Origin: Eutypa lata
Taxonomy: Eukaryota; Ascomycota; Sordariomycetes; Xylariales; Diatrypaceae
Length of the DNA: 64,000 nt
Assembly (NCBI GenBank): GCA_022661535.1
Contig: JAKULF010000004.1
Coordinates: 1,612,001 to 1,676,000, forward strand
Reading direction: 5' to 3'
The number at the start of each line of letters is the position of its first letter. The stretch's first letter is position 1. Below the pieces are notes generated by a model. That model worked only from the letters and a program-made list of their open reading frames with translations, was not told where the DNA came from and searched no databases. Both the position numbers and the translations under genes were made by a program. This document shows, in pieces, positions 11,972-23,553 of the stretch.

Positions 11972-12700
11972 ATGGCGGCGACATCGGCTAATAACCCGCG
12001 CGTTGGCGTTGCTGCGGTTATCCGTAACCAAAAGGGCGAATTGCTTTTTGGCAAACGATTAAGCAGTCATGGACGTGGTATGTGGTGGTTACTGACTATG
12101 ACCCCAGGCAGCCTCTAATGGTTTGTGTGTTCCTATGGTCAGCAGCAGGCTGACTATCCGACAGGTACCGTAAGTACTAAAAACAAGTCGATATCCTACA
12201 TTTCTCGTTCTGCTATAAAGCCTTCTACAAGATATGATGAAAAATTAAATACTAATAACTTGTTTTTTACTAACGCAGTGGCAATTCCCCGGCGGACACT
12301 TGGATTATGGAGAGACGTACTTCGCATGCGCAGAACGTGAGACCCTCGAAGAGACAGGATTGAAAGTAAAAGCAGTGAAGCTTGTGGGCGTCACCAACGA
12401 CATTTTCGAAGACGTAGGGAAGCATTATGTCACTCTGTTTGTAGTCTGTCAAATGGAGGACCTTGACGCTAAGCCAGAGGTAAGTTCCATATATTATCAA
12501 CATGATCGAAGAGCGCGCTAATCTTCGGATAGACTGTAGAGCCAGACAAGTGTGAGGGATGGCATTGGGTACGATGGGAGGAAGTCCGCGAGTGGTGTTC
12601 TCACCATGATGACACGGGAATCGAGTGGGCCGATAAGAAATGTTTTCTGCCTATCAAACACCTGGCCGAAGAGCAGCCTCAAGTTGACTTCAGCATATAA
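11972..12700 (+). CDS. NUDT15-like Nudix hydrolase with a 5-nt microexon
   Basis: Exons 11972-12077, 12165-12169, 12279-12479 and 12533-12700 give a 159-residue protein. Nudix enzymes cleave nucleoside-diphosphate-linked substrates; the closest group by pattern is NUDT15/MTH2-type dNTP pyrophosphatases. The Nudix box GX5EX7REUXEEXGU is seen as GGHLDYGE...RETLEETGL in exon 3, preceded by WQFPGGH. Also diagnostic are KHYVTLF and the EGWHWVRWEEV strand near the end. The first exon ends in SHGR plus one base (donor GTATGT). The third starts with TGG (W of WQFPGG). Direct joining breaks the frame or loses the conserved G-T. A GTACC exon between CGACAG and GTAAGT restores G-R-G-T-W-Q exactly. The introns are 87, 109 and 53 nt. 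Confidence 0.85.
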
Positions 12701-13586
12701 ACGTTATGTCTAGCTTCGAGAAATTACCAACAACAATATAGACCTTTCCTAGAGTGTATGGGCACCCTCTACTATAGTAACTTTGGTCCGTATTAGAAAA
12801 TAGAACTAGGCATTCCCTAGGGTTTTAAGATGCGTCAATCCTCAGTTGACAGTATCCTTGGGGAATCAGGGAAATAAGTACAGCTAGTTGCCGCTTTCTC
12901 ACTGCATGATCCGGGGGAAGTCAGAACTCAAGTGCTGCAAGCTTTGGTATGAACACTAATCTATGTCTATCGACTTTTAATATGCTCTTTCAATATAGCA
13001 ATATATAGACAGGATCAGTTATATCACCAAGCCTATGTTGCTGCGTTAAATCTCATCACAGGAATATCATATTCGGAGTCATGTTAGACACATATTAAAG
13101 AACTTTTTTACAAGATATACCTAGAATCTTTAAGCCTTTGGGTACGCCGCCGTATATATCTTTATGTATCTAATCTACGATATACTTGAGATACAGAGTT
13201 GACGATATAACAATAATGATAACACCTTAGAAGCAAATTTGTTACTGAGATTAGGTCTCTAAGTCTTCGTATAGCTAATCACCTGCATTAATATGCCTTG
13301 TCCGGGGAGGGTTGGGGGGTTGCAATTGACACGGGATCTACCTATCTTTTAAGGAGCGGAGACGCAGCATTAGCACGAATGGGTGCGTGATCGGAACCCC
13401 ACCAAGACTATATAACGCCAATGACAACCAACCTCGAAGCTTCATAATCTGCAGTTGTACAGCTTCCCTCGGCATCTAAATATAACATGGTTATTAGAGA
13501 CGTGGAAACACTTACGGCATCGGGTGCCGCACAGCCAGGAAGGCCTGCGGGCTCAAACATACATCGCGACACGCCTGTTCATGCCG
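12701..13586. other. A+T-rich spacer
   Basis: No gene seen. Ends with the promoter region of the DAO gene. Confidence 0.5.
13408..13416 (+). promoter_or_regulatory. TATA box candidate for the DAO oxidase gene
   Basis: CTATATAAC on the plus strand, about 175 bp upstream of the likely ATG at 13587. Confidence 0.35.
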
Positions 13587-15328
13587 ATGGCGAATGGACT
13601 GGCTTCCCTAAGACTTCGGGCCAATCTCTTTCAGTATGTAAAAAACATCGTCCCTGAACCCATAGCCCCTTTCCTGGAATGGTACTTGGTTTCTTATATC
13701 ATGCCTTGTTATTACCTTGTACTAGCATTGGATAGAAAATGCGATATCGCGCTTAAGGACAACATGCTAATATGCACGTAGTACTGGCTACAGGGTGTGA
13801 GATGCGATCCCCTGCTAGACCACCGAACGACGCCGGATATCCCACCTTCTGCGGATACAGTCATTATTGGGTCAGGCGTATGTATGCCTCTTGTGTATTG
13901 TACGCGAGGGAAATAAGCTAACAATGGCTAAAACGATGTAGATTACGGGAACACTAGTAGCGAAGCATCACCTAGAAACATGGCCTGAGAAGAGCGTCGT
14001 AGTCCTCGAGGCCCGTGAATTCTGCAGTGGCGCCACGGGCAGAAACGCTGGTCATTGCAAACCAGACCAATGTATGTTAGCGAGGTTCTATCCCCCCTTA
14101 TAGTATTCCAGTAACAGATCTAGGGAGGGGATTCGGCAAATACGAAGAAAGGTTCGGCACGCAAAATGCACTTCAGGTATGAACCACTGCACACCCATTA
14201 GAAGTAACGCCACAGAGCAAAGGGTGCTGAGACCGGCTGTCCTAGATCCTGAAGAATGAACAGCAAACCTTCGAAGGTCTAGTAAACTACGTCCGTGAAG
14301 AAGGAGTGAACTGTGACCTCTGGGTCGGGGATACCTTGGACGTCCCGATGACGCCAGAAATCGCAGACAAGGCGCGTGACACTTTCGAGAGATACAAGGC
14401 CGCGGGAGGCAATGTTGATCACATCAAAGTCACACACGACCCGGCCGAGGCTGCCAAGATCTCGCGCATCAAAGGCGCACAGGCATGCTATGCGTGGCCC
14501 GCAGCGACTTTGCAACCCTGGAAACTCGTGGCGGATATCATGCGCAAGAACCTGCAAAAGGGGCTGAAGTTCAACCTGCAGACGTACACTACGGTTAGGA
14601 AAGTGGTGGCTAGCAAGAACGCTGGTAAATGGATGGTCCAATCAGACAGGGGCGATATTGAATGCTCCCGCGTCGTGCATGCAACCAACGCGTACAGCGC
14701 GGCCGTCGAGCCATCGCTCTTCGGGCTGATCTTTCCGACACCTCATATGTGTAACAAGATCGTTCCGCCGGGGATCTTCGCGGGCTCTAAGGCTCTGCAG
14801 AATTCATACGGCGTGCTGCTGCCCGGTGGTGCCCTATTCAGCATCAATCCGCGCTGCACTGCAGACGGCATTGTGCTCTTCGGAGGGTCTAACTCCGGGC
14901 AGAAGGAATTCGACAAGTGGCTTGGCCAGCACCCTGAGCGGAGGACAGACGACTCTTTCTCGGGAGTTTCACTAGTTACGGACGCGGTTAAGGAGTTCGC
15001 AGATCGAGAGTTCCAGGGCTGGTCCGAGGCTATCACCGGACCGGGCCAGCTATATGATTATAGCTGGAGCGGCATTATCGGTCGGAGTGTTGATGGTGTC
15101 CCATTTATAGGCGAGCTTCCAGGACTGCCAGGACAATGGGTCTGCGCGGGCCACAATGGACATGGTATGGCTCGGACATTCACCGCTGCACCTGGGTTGG
15201 TTAAATTGATGGAGGGACGCTCGTGGGAGGAGGTCGGGCTGCCGGATGTGTATCAAATTACCCCAGAAAGGTTATTGAAAATAAGTGAGCGTAAGAAAGG
15301 CAACGCGGGTTCTTATGTGAGCTCATAG
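13587..15328 (+). CDS. FAD-dependent oxidoreductase, DAO family
   Basis: Clear exons are 13782-13877, 13942-14071, 14124-14176 and 14246-15328 (453 residues), all joining in phase with introns of 52-69 nt. The dinucleotide-binding fold opens with TVIIGSGITG, followed by VVVLEAREFCSGATGRNAGH, the FAD-contact signature of DadA/GlpD-like amine oxidases. The C-terminal FAD lid reads SVDGVPFIGELPG and AGHNGHGMARTF. These enzymes oxidise amines or amino acids with O2; the exact substrate cannot be told. The first exon is uncertain. ATG 13587 begins MANGLASLRLRANLF, which looks like the family N-terminus, and a good GTATGT donor follows, but I could not join it in phase to 13782. The gene is convergent with the sugar transporter, 300 bp away. 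Confidence 0.85.
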
Positions 15329-15628
15329 CTCTATAATCAATACATACTTATGAGTAAAGGGTTCTACGGTTTTGTTTGTGCGTCTATCCAAAAGGTTTGT
15401 TCACACCCAGGTAGAAGACATTGCTTAAAACTATAATATAATAAGGGTGGCTTAAATTCTCAACCCGTATTTCAATAACTAGTCGTCGAAGATTAGATCG
15501 GAACGGGACTCTAGTTGTTAACTCAATAGTCTATCAATACATGATAATTACAAGTCTATGACTAACCCTATGAGCCTAGTACCATGTCATTGGGCTGTGT
15601 ATGAAGCTGAGACACAGGAAATTGCTTT

Positions 15629-17799
15629 TCAAGACTGTGCTACCTTATGCTCATCTGATTTGGACTCGCTAGCCTTCTCGGCATCAAATGCAACCTCTCT
15701 AGCTACGATTTCTCTTTCATCGACCTCGACGACCTTATCACCAAATGCCGCCGCGATTTCTTCCAGAGTCTTCTGTTTAGTCTCCCTATAATCGCCATGT
15801 TAAATCAGCATACGTCGAATTTCCTTCCGCTTTTCCCCTTTTCTCAGAGTAGACAGCGAGTGACTTACGGGTAGTAAAAGTAGATGATCACTAAATAGAC
15901 GCAGCAACACCCAACAAAAACGTAATAATAATTCTCGTGGATCGTGGCAAAAGCAGTTGGGCCGGCTTGCGTCACTGGCCAAGAAATGTTAATGTGCGAA
16001 TTGTCAAAAACCACGACATGATACTTACCACCAACGTTCACAATATAGTGAGCCGCTGCTGCCACACCCATGATCTTACTGCGGATTGACATGGGAAGAA
16101 CTTCGGCGCCGTACAACCATGTCACGCTGTTAATCAGGCTATCTGCACTGGTTGTTAGGTAGAATTTCCCCAATTTTATACAATCTGGGAAGGGGAACCA
16201 TACAGTAGCATACAGAGAACATGTAAATGCCTAAAATAGCAAATCCTTTTCCAACGCGGTTGTCCGTGTTTTGGAAAACGCGCTGAAGTACAGCGCAGTA
16301 CGTCTCGGTCACGATAACGCAACATAGACCAGCTAAAAGCATTCTTATCCCGCAACTTAGTTCAAATCTGCGTCAAGAATTGATAACACTTCGACTGCTC
16401 ACCTTCGTCTACCTAGTCTATCAGGTAGGAAGTTGTTAGCGATGGCGTTTGAGATGAAAGCACATGTTCCCCATGCTGCAGCTAAGGCAAGGACAGTCTT
16501 CCTATCAATGCCTAAAGACTTATAAAGGGTTGCTAGATAACAGTTAGTAGACGATACGTCTTCTGCTTTGTATAAACATCCTACTTTGATAGTACTGTTT
16601 GTGGTTAGCCCGTTTCTGGTTGTCTATCGGCAGTGTAAAACCTACCTGGATGACGTTGATTCCCGTGATACTCGTCATGACCTGTATCGACACGGACCTG
16701 AGATGTATTGGTCAATGAGATGATTTGAAATTCACTGTAACGGGAACTTACACGAGTACTCGATGTCGGTAAAGCTTAAAGATCTCAGTATAGCTTGTGA
16801 TTTCTCGTGTCATCTCGTATTGGATCTGGGCTTTCATAAATTCGAATTCCTCGGCAGCCTCATGAGAATGTAAATCTGGCCGGATTTTTGAGAAGGCCTG
16901 ACGGGCGTCCTGAACCCTGTTCTTTCGGATGAGTTCTCGAGGTGATTTGGGCATGAATGTGCACAGGTTGAAGAACAGCACAATGCCCCAGGGCAATTGA
17001 AGAACCAAAGGCACTCGCCACTGTGCCTCGCCGTAAGGGGCGAAACTCCCAGCATACCCGACCCAGTTGGCACACATAGTTCCCGCCGAGAGACCAACGC
17101 CGGAAAGACCTCCAATAAGTCCACGTGTTTTTGGTGCGCTGATTTCAGTTAGGTAAACGGGAACTGTAGCGCTCAATGCGCTGTGTAGCTATCGTCAGTC
17201 ACTGTCAATGCTGATATATTTTTCGTCGAGAAAAGGGGTAAACAAACATACCCAACACCTATCCCAGCAATACAACGCCCTGCGAGAAACATTCCAAGAT
17301 TCATTGAGGCTGTTTGTATGGTACATCCGACAGTGACAACAATTGCGGCTAGTTGCATAAAACGAATTCGTCCAAGGTAATCGGCAATTAAGATTTGTCC
17401 AATGGAACCGAGCGCCTCTCCGGCAATGTAGATCGCCACAACCTAGCTATGATCAATACTTGATTCACCAATTCTAAGGGAGGTCCGTAGTGTAAGAACA
17501 TACAGCACCAGTAAGCCCAGCCGACGGATTCTGCATATAACTAATCCAACTTTGATGGGCAATCGCTGTTCACCCGGTTGGCACTCCAGACAATAACCAC
17601 AAGAGGGGCCTTGAGAGAGCCTACGTGATTAGTAAAGAGACTTACTTGTTGTAGCGATACCGGTATCGAATCCCTACAAACAATTACATTCAGAAGGTTA
17701 TCCCACGCCATAATCCCTTCGGGAGTTACTCACATAAAGAAATGTGCCGACCGAAGCGGACAAGGCTACGCCTATGGTAAACCATGATTTTGTTGCCAT
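15629..17799 (-). CDS. MFS sugar (hexose-type) transporter with a 10-nt microexon
   Basis: Twelve exons fit in phase: 17799-17734, 17673-17646, 17565-17504, 17442-17252, 17180-16752, 16697-16646, 16594-16585, 16532-16403, 16343-16204, 16142-16029, 15974-15869 and 15785-15629. They give 494 residues, normal for the sugar-porter family, with twelve expected TM helices in the plasma membrane. Signatures are YGFDTGIATT (TM1), DYLGRIRF (loop 2-3 D-x-x-G-R), VPVYLTEISAP (PVYxxE), MPKSPREL (PESPR-like), ITGINVIQYYQTTLYKSLGI (TM7), LPDRLGRR, TWLYGAEVLP (PAE-like), and the exit FYYPETKQKTLEE. The family is H+-coupled sugar uptake; the sugar is unknown. The tenth-to-last residues of TM7 need the tiny exon TACTATCAAA at 16594-16585. 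The acceptor at 16344 (AAG) is the least certain junction. Confidence 0.9.
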
Positions 17800-19008
17800 G
17801 TTGAGCGCTTGTTTGTCGTCGTTTGATGGAAGTAGAGATTGATGAGTGCAAACCTCTTAGATCTTGAGGAACGGACATGACCACCAGTATTAGAGTGATA
17901 TATATTCCAGGAAGCCCAACGTCATAGAGCCGTGTGTTTGGATGCCACCCCTTACTGCCCCTTAGTCTGCCAAGTCGCCTAAAGTTCTTTGAGATGACGA
18001 TCTAGGTTACATAAGCCTACTATATTATAGCTTTATGTTTATCCGGAGCCAAGATAGTAAATATTAGATGGAGAATCCGGGTCTTTGGAACTCGTTTCCG
18101 AATTGCCTCGGACGTCCGCATTGACGCATTCTATCGAAATCTCTGATGAATGGCCTTGAATTACGAGCAGCTTAGAGCATACGTTATTTCAACCTATAAA
18201 ACATTACGGATTTTTATTGCATGAATACTATTATAGTACAGAGGAGATTGTCCTTTTCTAGCGACGAAATAACAGGGGGAGACTCCACATTCCTAACGAG
18301 CTCCTGTACACGACTCCTTTATTTATACTAAGATAAATACTCTCATCACACTTTAAACTAATGATGTTTAGAGTGGGTATAAAGGTTCTGTGGTTGAGGC
18401 TATACCGACCCACGACGACAATGGATATGTTTCAAATGAGGCTTAACAGGAAGTAGTTAGAAAGGGGTGGTCCTCTAAGAAAGATCATTAGTATCTACTA
18501 ACCACTTAATCCACATTTCTCAACAATATACACTTCTTTCAGAACTTTCCAATTAGATGCATTCAAGTACCTTTCCTAAATATTAACTTCCTAGTTAAGG
18601 GCCTGTCTCTCGGAATTATTAGCTCGAATGAGCTACTGTTACACTCCAGTGCGATATTCGCCGATTTTAACCCCTCCTAGTATATACTTAAAGTGCACCC
18701 AAATATGCGGGGTCAGTGGGGCCATCCGTTCCACGATGGGGGACTACTCGGGCGGAATCACAAACTGTGATATATTACTTAGTAGCGGGGTGTTGGAATA
18801 ATCTTGAATAGCCACCCAGGTAGTCACAAGACTGCAGGAGGACTCCAACATTGGAACTTGGCGTGACTGATAGCGTAAAAAGGACGAGGAGCGCTTCACG
18901 TGCAGGAGAGCCCCTAATTAAAATAAAAAAGTATCACTTTTATTTAAAGAGGGTGCCATCCTATCTCATAGCAAAACGGCAACAACTATACGACTGAGAT
19001 AATTCACT
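17800..19008. other. A+T-rich divergent intergenic region
   Basis: Shared 5' region of the minus-strand transporter and the plus-strand SDR. No gene or clear repeat was seen. Confidence 0.5.
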
Positions 19009-19872
19009 ATGGAGAACTTATTCTCACTCAAAGGCGAGACGGCCCTCGTAACCGGAGGCACGCGGGGGATCGGACAATCCGTAGCCATCGCGCTCGCGGA
19101 GGCCGGCGCAGACGTCATCCTAGTCCAAGTAAGCTACATAGAAACCGAGCACGACCCTTTCGTTGTCAACGGGCTCAACTGGATGGGCTAACACAAAATA
19201 AAATAAAACCAGCGCAACACATCAGCAACGGAGACGCAGAGGGCAGTCGAGGCGCTAGGCCGCAAGGCGCACGTCTACACGGCAGACCTATCATCGGCGT
19301 CGGACGTGGAGGCGCTGACGCCGCGGATCCTAGCGGACGGGCACGCGATCCGGGTGCTGGTGAACTGCGCGGGGATCCAGATCCGGCACGCGCCCGAGGC
19401 GTTCCCGACGGCCGACTTCAACGCCGTCATGCAGGTGAACCTGAACGCGACGTTCGCGCTGTGCCGGGACGTGGGGGCGCACATGCTGGGGCTGGAGCCG
19501 TCGCCGACGACGGGCCGCCGCGGCAGCGTGATCAACTTCGCGTCCCTGCTGACGTTCCAGGGCGGGCTCAACGTCCCCGCCTACGCGGCGAGCAAGGGCG
19601 CCGTGGGCCAGCTCACCAAGAGCCTCGCGAATAGTTGGAGCGCCCGCGGTGTCACGGCCAATGCTATCGCGCCGGGGTATATCGCGACGGAGATGAACAC
19701 CGCGCTGCTTAATGATGCGAATAGGCTTGCGAGTATCAGTGAGAGGATACCGGCTGGGAGGTGGGGGGAGCCGGAGGATTTCAAGGGCACTGTGGTGTAT
19801 CTCGCGAGCAGGAGCAGTGCGTATGTGACTGGGCATACGTTGGTTGTGGATGGTGGGTGGATGGGCCGGTGA
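19009..19872 (+). CDS. Short-chain dehydrogenase, KduD-like
   Basis: Exons 19009-19128 and 19213-19872 (intron 84 nt, GTAAGC...GGGCTAACAC...CCAG) give 259 residues. The NAD(P) site is TGGTRGIG (residues ~16-23), then NCAG, the catalytic Ser in INFASLL, and the YxxxK pair as AYAASK. It ends in the classical VVDGGW. Spacing and wording (VILVQ then [14 protein letters not shown]) fit 2-dehydro-3-deoxy-gluconate/2-deoxy-gluconate dehydrogenases of the KduD group, which act in uronate catabolism in bacteria. The substrate in this fungus is inferred, not shown. Exon 2 is strongly GC-rich up to ~19640, then returns toward local composition. It is convergent with the Ayg1-like gene. Confidence 0.88.
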
Positions 19873-20069
19873 GAGGTACTTATAGCCATGTGTGGAAGCA
19901 ATATCTCAAGGAGGTTTAAATTTAGTGCTAAGTGCCAATTTGAAATATCACCAACTACATGGTCGAATCAGTTAATTGCAGAAAAACCAATATGCACCTA
20001 TTTTCATTATCATTACCTCTTTAGAAGAAGAACTGCTTGCCAGATATGCTATTACTTTACACAAGACCG

Positions 20070-21531
20070 TTATTTAGAAGCCATCACTTCCTCCATCCAG
20101 GGATACACCGACGCATTGGCAAGGGGATACCCCATGTGCAAAGCCCCGGAAAAGAATCTCGCCTCCTTAGGAGTGCTGTATTTGAACAGCATCATTGAAT
20201 CCTCGATAGGCATCAAACCATCCAATGTACCCTAAAGGTTTCAGGCGAGGTCAGCAAACATTCCTCCACACAGAAACACAACACGCAACGTAGGGTGGCC
20301 ACATTTTAAATGCAGGATTTTTGTCGTTGTTACTCACATTAATCAAAAGCAACCTCGTAGCCGGCATCTGCAAAACCCCCAACTCCAGTAACGAAAACTT
20401 ACCCTGCGCCTCCTCCGCGAACTCCTCCGCGCTGCCATACCCATGCTTAGCGGCCATTGCCGGCGTGAGCTGGAAGGGGTACTCGTGGCCGTCAGCGCGG
20501 GCCAGCCAATCGCGGTCGAAGAAATGGTGGACGCCGGCGCCCTGGGCGACGACGCCGCGCAGGCGCTCGCGGTGCGTGTGTGCGGCCCGCACGGCGTGGT
20601 ACCCGCCGCTGCTGAGGCCCCAGAGCAGCACGCGGGAGGCGTCGAGGTCATCCTTCCGGGTGTCGATCCACGCGAACACGCTGTCCAGGAGCCGGTCGCC
20701 GCTCGCGGGGTCCGACGGGTCCGCCGGGCTGTCCGCCGTCCCCTGGATCTCGAATACGACCGCGGCCCACCCGCGCGACACGAACTCTTCGGTCCGCACT
20801 GTGTTGTCCGGGCGGTAGCCGTCTAAGCCCGTGAGGAGGATGACGACGGGGTGTTTGTGTTTCTGATTCCCATTGGCCTGCACCCCATCGGGTAATGATG
20901 TCGCCTTTTCCGATGGTATTCGCACGTACACGGGGATCGAGTCGCCGTCGGCGCCCTGTCGGAACGTGTGCGGGATGTGCAACTCTTCGATGGGAGACTC
21001 CCACGTCCGCGCGGCTTTCATGTAGACCTTCTTCTGGCGCTCCCAGGCATCCCACTTGACGAGGTCGACGTGGTGCGTGCCCGGGTGCAGGCCGATATAC
21101 GGGAAGCGGGCGATGCGCAGGACGCACGCGGCGCGGAGGTAGAGCTTGCTGGCTTCTTCCGGGTCGGCCTCCGCGTCGCCGCGGTGCTCGAGCTCCTCGG
21201 CCGTCGCTAGGAAGGCGCGCGTGTACTCCGGCGAGGTGCCGCTTCCGTCGTTGACGCCGCGCGCGATCAGGTCGCGGAACACGGGCTCGAAGTCCTCGTA
21301 CGCGCCGTCGTGGAACGGGTACACGGCCTTGGTGCAGGGGAGCTTCCACTTGGTCTCCCAGAGGGCCTCGATCCCGCCGTGGTGCGGCATCACGCTGTTG
21401 AAGGCCTCGGTGCCCATCATCCAGTGCTGTGGCGGTGGCGTCGCTGGCACGACCATCTTGCCTGCTGCGGATCGCAGAGGCGTCGTGCTGCTGCTGCTGG
21501 CGTGCTGCGGGGTTTGGAGCGGATGAAGCAT
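20070..21531 (-). CDS. ayg1-like: Ayg1-like alpha/beta hydrolase (DHN-melanin type polyketide-shortening enzyme)
   Basis: Exons 21531-20338 and 20231-20070 (intron 106 nt, donor GTGAGT, acceptor TTTAG) give 451 residues, slightly longer than Ayg1 of Aspergillus fumigatus. Family landmarks are HWMMGTEAFNSVMPHHGGIE, LWETKWKLPCTKAVYPFHDG, VVILLTGLDGYRPDN and GWAAVVFEIQGTADSPADP. The nucleophile elbow is WGLSSGGYHAVR, the acid Asp is in GTLDGLMPIED and the His is in GALHMGYP (exon 2). Ayg1 removes acetoacetate from a heptaketide naphthopyrone to give 1,3,6,8-tetrahydroxynaphthalene for melanin. No polyketide synthase is in this window, so the pigment role is inference; other members act on related polyketides. 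The start is the first ATG. Confidence 0.88.
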
Positions 21532-21706
21532 TGTCGTTTGCGTTTTCGTGTGTTTGTGTGGGACGTTGCGAAAGAGTTGGAAGCGTGAAATTGGTTGGCT
21601 GTGGAGGGGAACAGGACAGGGAACGGGAGGAAAGGGGTGACACGATTCAGTTAAATGAACTCCCAGGTGGCATCCCTCTCTTGGCCATTTTCGTCCTCGG
21701 CCCGGT

Positions 21707-21720
21707 TGATATATATATAA
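21707..21720 (-). promoter_or_regulatory. TATA-like box upstream of the Ayg1-like gene
   Basis: An alternating GATATATATATAAC tract about 180 bp upstream of ATG 21531. It is nearly symmetric, so strand is assigned from context. Confidence 0.3.
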
Positions 21721-22936
21721 CTTTGCGGCGTCCCCAGACGGCTCATATAGACTTTCCCAGAGCGCTTCCGGGCAACCACCCGCGGCGTATCGTACCAGTT
21801 CCTCCGCGTCCGTATACTAGTTGGCGGACTTGTCAGCACCTTTTTTCCCCCGATGTGAAGGAAAGGAAGAGGCAGGGTATCCCATGCTACGGGTTGGAAA
21901 AGAAGAAAAAAAGAAGCTCGGCTGCGTCGCTTCGACGCCGAAACTGGATAATAAGTTGTGCGCATACGATCACTTGCAGGAAGACTCACTCTCGTTGGAG
22001 TAAAGCTAGGTGGGCTCGAATTAGTGCATTTCGGACTTCCTGGGAGGTAGTCATGTCTCTCTACGGTAATCGCTATGCAAGTCAAATCGTTCTCATATGA
22101 TCGTAATCAGATTGTCACGTCTTAAAGTTCGGTACCGAAAGGATCAGGCGTTGGGGATATCCGAAGTCCGGGGAGTACAGCAAACAACCTTGGAAGCACT
22201 TTTGATTGTCCAAAAAAAGAAACAGCAAATGGAACAACCTTATTCTACATGGGAGTTGGAGGGTCGTCTTTCGCGTGGCGGCGGGCTGGGAAACCTTCAC
22301 GGATTTATAGAGGTTGGAAGAAAGAAGCCATGCTTGGCTAGTAGATGATTCCCCGTCTGCCCGTGTCTGTCCTGCCTAATACCTAGATAAAGAATTCCAA
22401 ATACAGACGCAAGCGTAGAGAACAAACAACCAACCTCGGTAATAGGTAGTAGCATTCCTCAATATTTGGCTCATACATGTATGTCTTCACATAGACTAGA
22501 GCTCGCTTATCTTTCATCACTCGCATGCCATTTGGACGTTTCTATCTAGCGAGTTGTTGTTGTTGAACTAGCATATGCTCATGTGTTATCACATGCAGCT
22601 GCACATGCTAAAAGAAGCTCTATTTCTTCCTGCCACCCAATCTTTGGAAGCTCATCAAACGTGATTTGGACCCATATTTTTAGCTTGAACGAGCCATCAA
22701 TCCCTTAGGTAACATTTTGGTAATCAAGCGGCAGATTTGACCATTAGTGCTGCATGGTTTCTATGCTGTCATCACTGTTTCTCATTTTCTCGAGAGGCAT
22801 GCATAGGCATTATGTAATGGTAAAGGGACCCTGAAGATCCCATTTCAGAAAAATAATATAGGGCTGGTGGATTGCGTTGAGAGTTAGTTATATGAGGACA
22901 ATATCTGTTAACAGTACTTATTTATTAAGACATCGC
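21721..22936. other. Intergenic, 1.2 kb
   Basis: No supportable gene. Open frames around 21.8-22.3 kb are short and have no motif. Confidence 0.45.
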
Positions 22937-23143
22937 TTATAGTTCTGCGTGCGAGGGAGATATAGTATACATGATTGCATTGCCAACCCGGGTGCCGTTT
23001 CCTGTGGTTTCAGCAACCTGCATAGTCGTCGTATCTGCTATACGGCTAATACCGCCTTGATAAACGGAATGCAGCTTCTGACCGAGATCAGTCGCAGTCG
23101 CAGTCGCGAGAACTGCAGAAATAAAGGCTAGGCTAAGAAGCAT
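22937..23143 (-). CDS. Small secreted protein candidate, 68 aa
   Basis: MLLSLAFISAVLATATA is a textbook signal peptide with an A-T-A cleavage site near residue 17. It is followed by a ~50-residue polar mature part (DLGQKLHSVYQGG...) without Cys. Uninterrupted from ATG 23143 to its stop. No family recognised. It could also be the first exon of a longer gene, but no good donor was seen before the stop. Confidence 0.45.
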   Translation of the reverse strand: MLLSLAFISAVLATATATDLGQKLHSVYQGGISRIADTTTMQVAETTGNGTRVGNAIMYTISPSHAEL

Positions 23144-23357
23144 CCTTAAAATGCGGGTGGTTGATATCCAGGTTTCGTTGTTTTTGCTTGAGGTCTTGAG
23201 GTCTCCAGCTATGGATATGGTCTAAGGTTGGTGGTTGTTGGAAGAGGAAAGGAACGAGACTGCCCGGGCTTTCGCTGAATTTATAGAAAAGACCCAAGCG
23301 CTCCAGTCACACTGACCTATATTTGACTCAGATCAATTAATCATATGAAGCTACAGT

Positions 23358-23377
23358 CGATGCGATGCGATGCGATG
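23358..23377. repeat. CGATG pentanucleotide microsatellite (4 copies)
   Basis: Four perfect tandem CGATG units in the spacer between the small secreted protein gene and GNA1. Confidence 0.8.
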
Positions 23378-23553
23378 CGCTTTTCCAATTCCCCATTCAT
23401 GAATCACATTATGTATTCCCCGGCATTTTAGCCGAAATCGAAGTCAACCAGATTCTAGATGCGCCTTATTATGTCAACAACGCCGATTTGTTTAACCCAA
23501 TGTCCATCTCCCCATTGCTCGATCGGGCCATTGGCCCCCGAAGTCTCTCGCCA

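Noticed and set aside
20648..21643. 331-codon Arg/Pro-rich minus frame
   Set aside because: Shadow of the Ayg1-like gene in GC-rich DNA; no motif.
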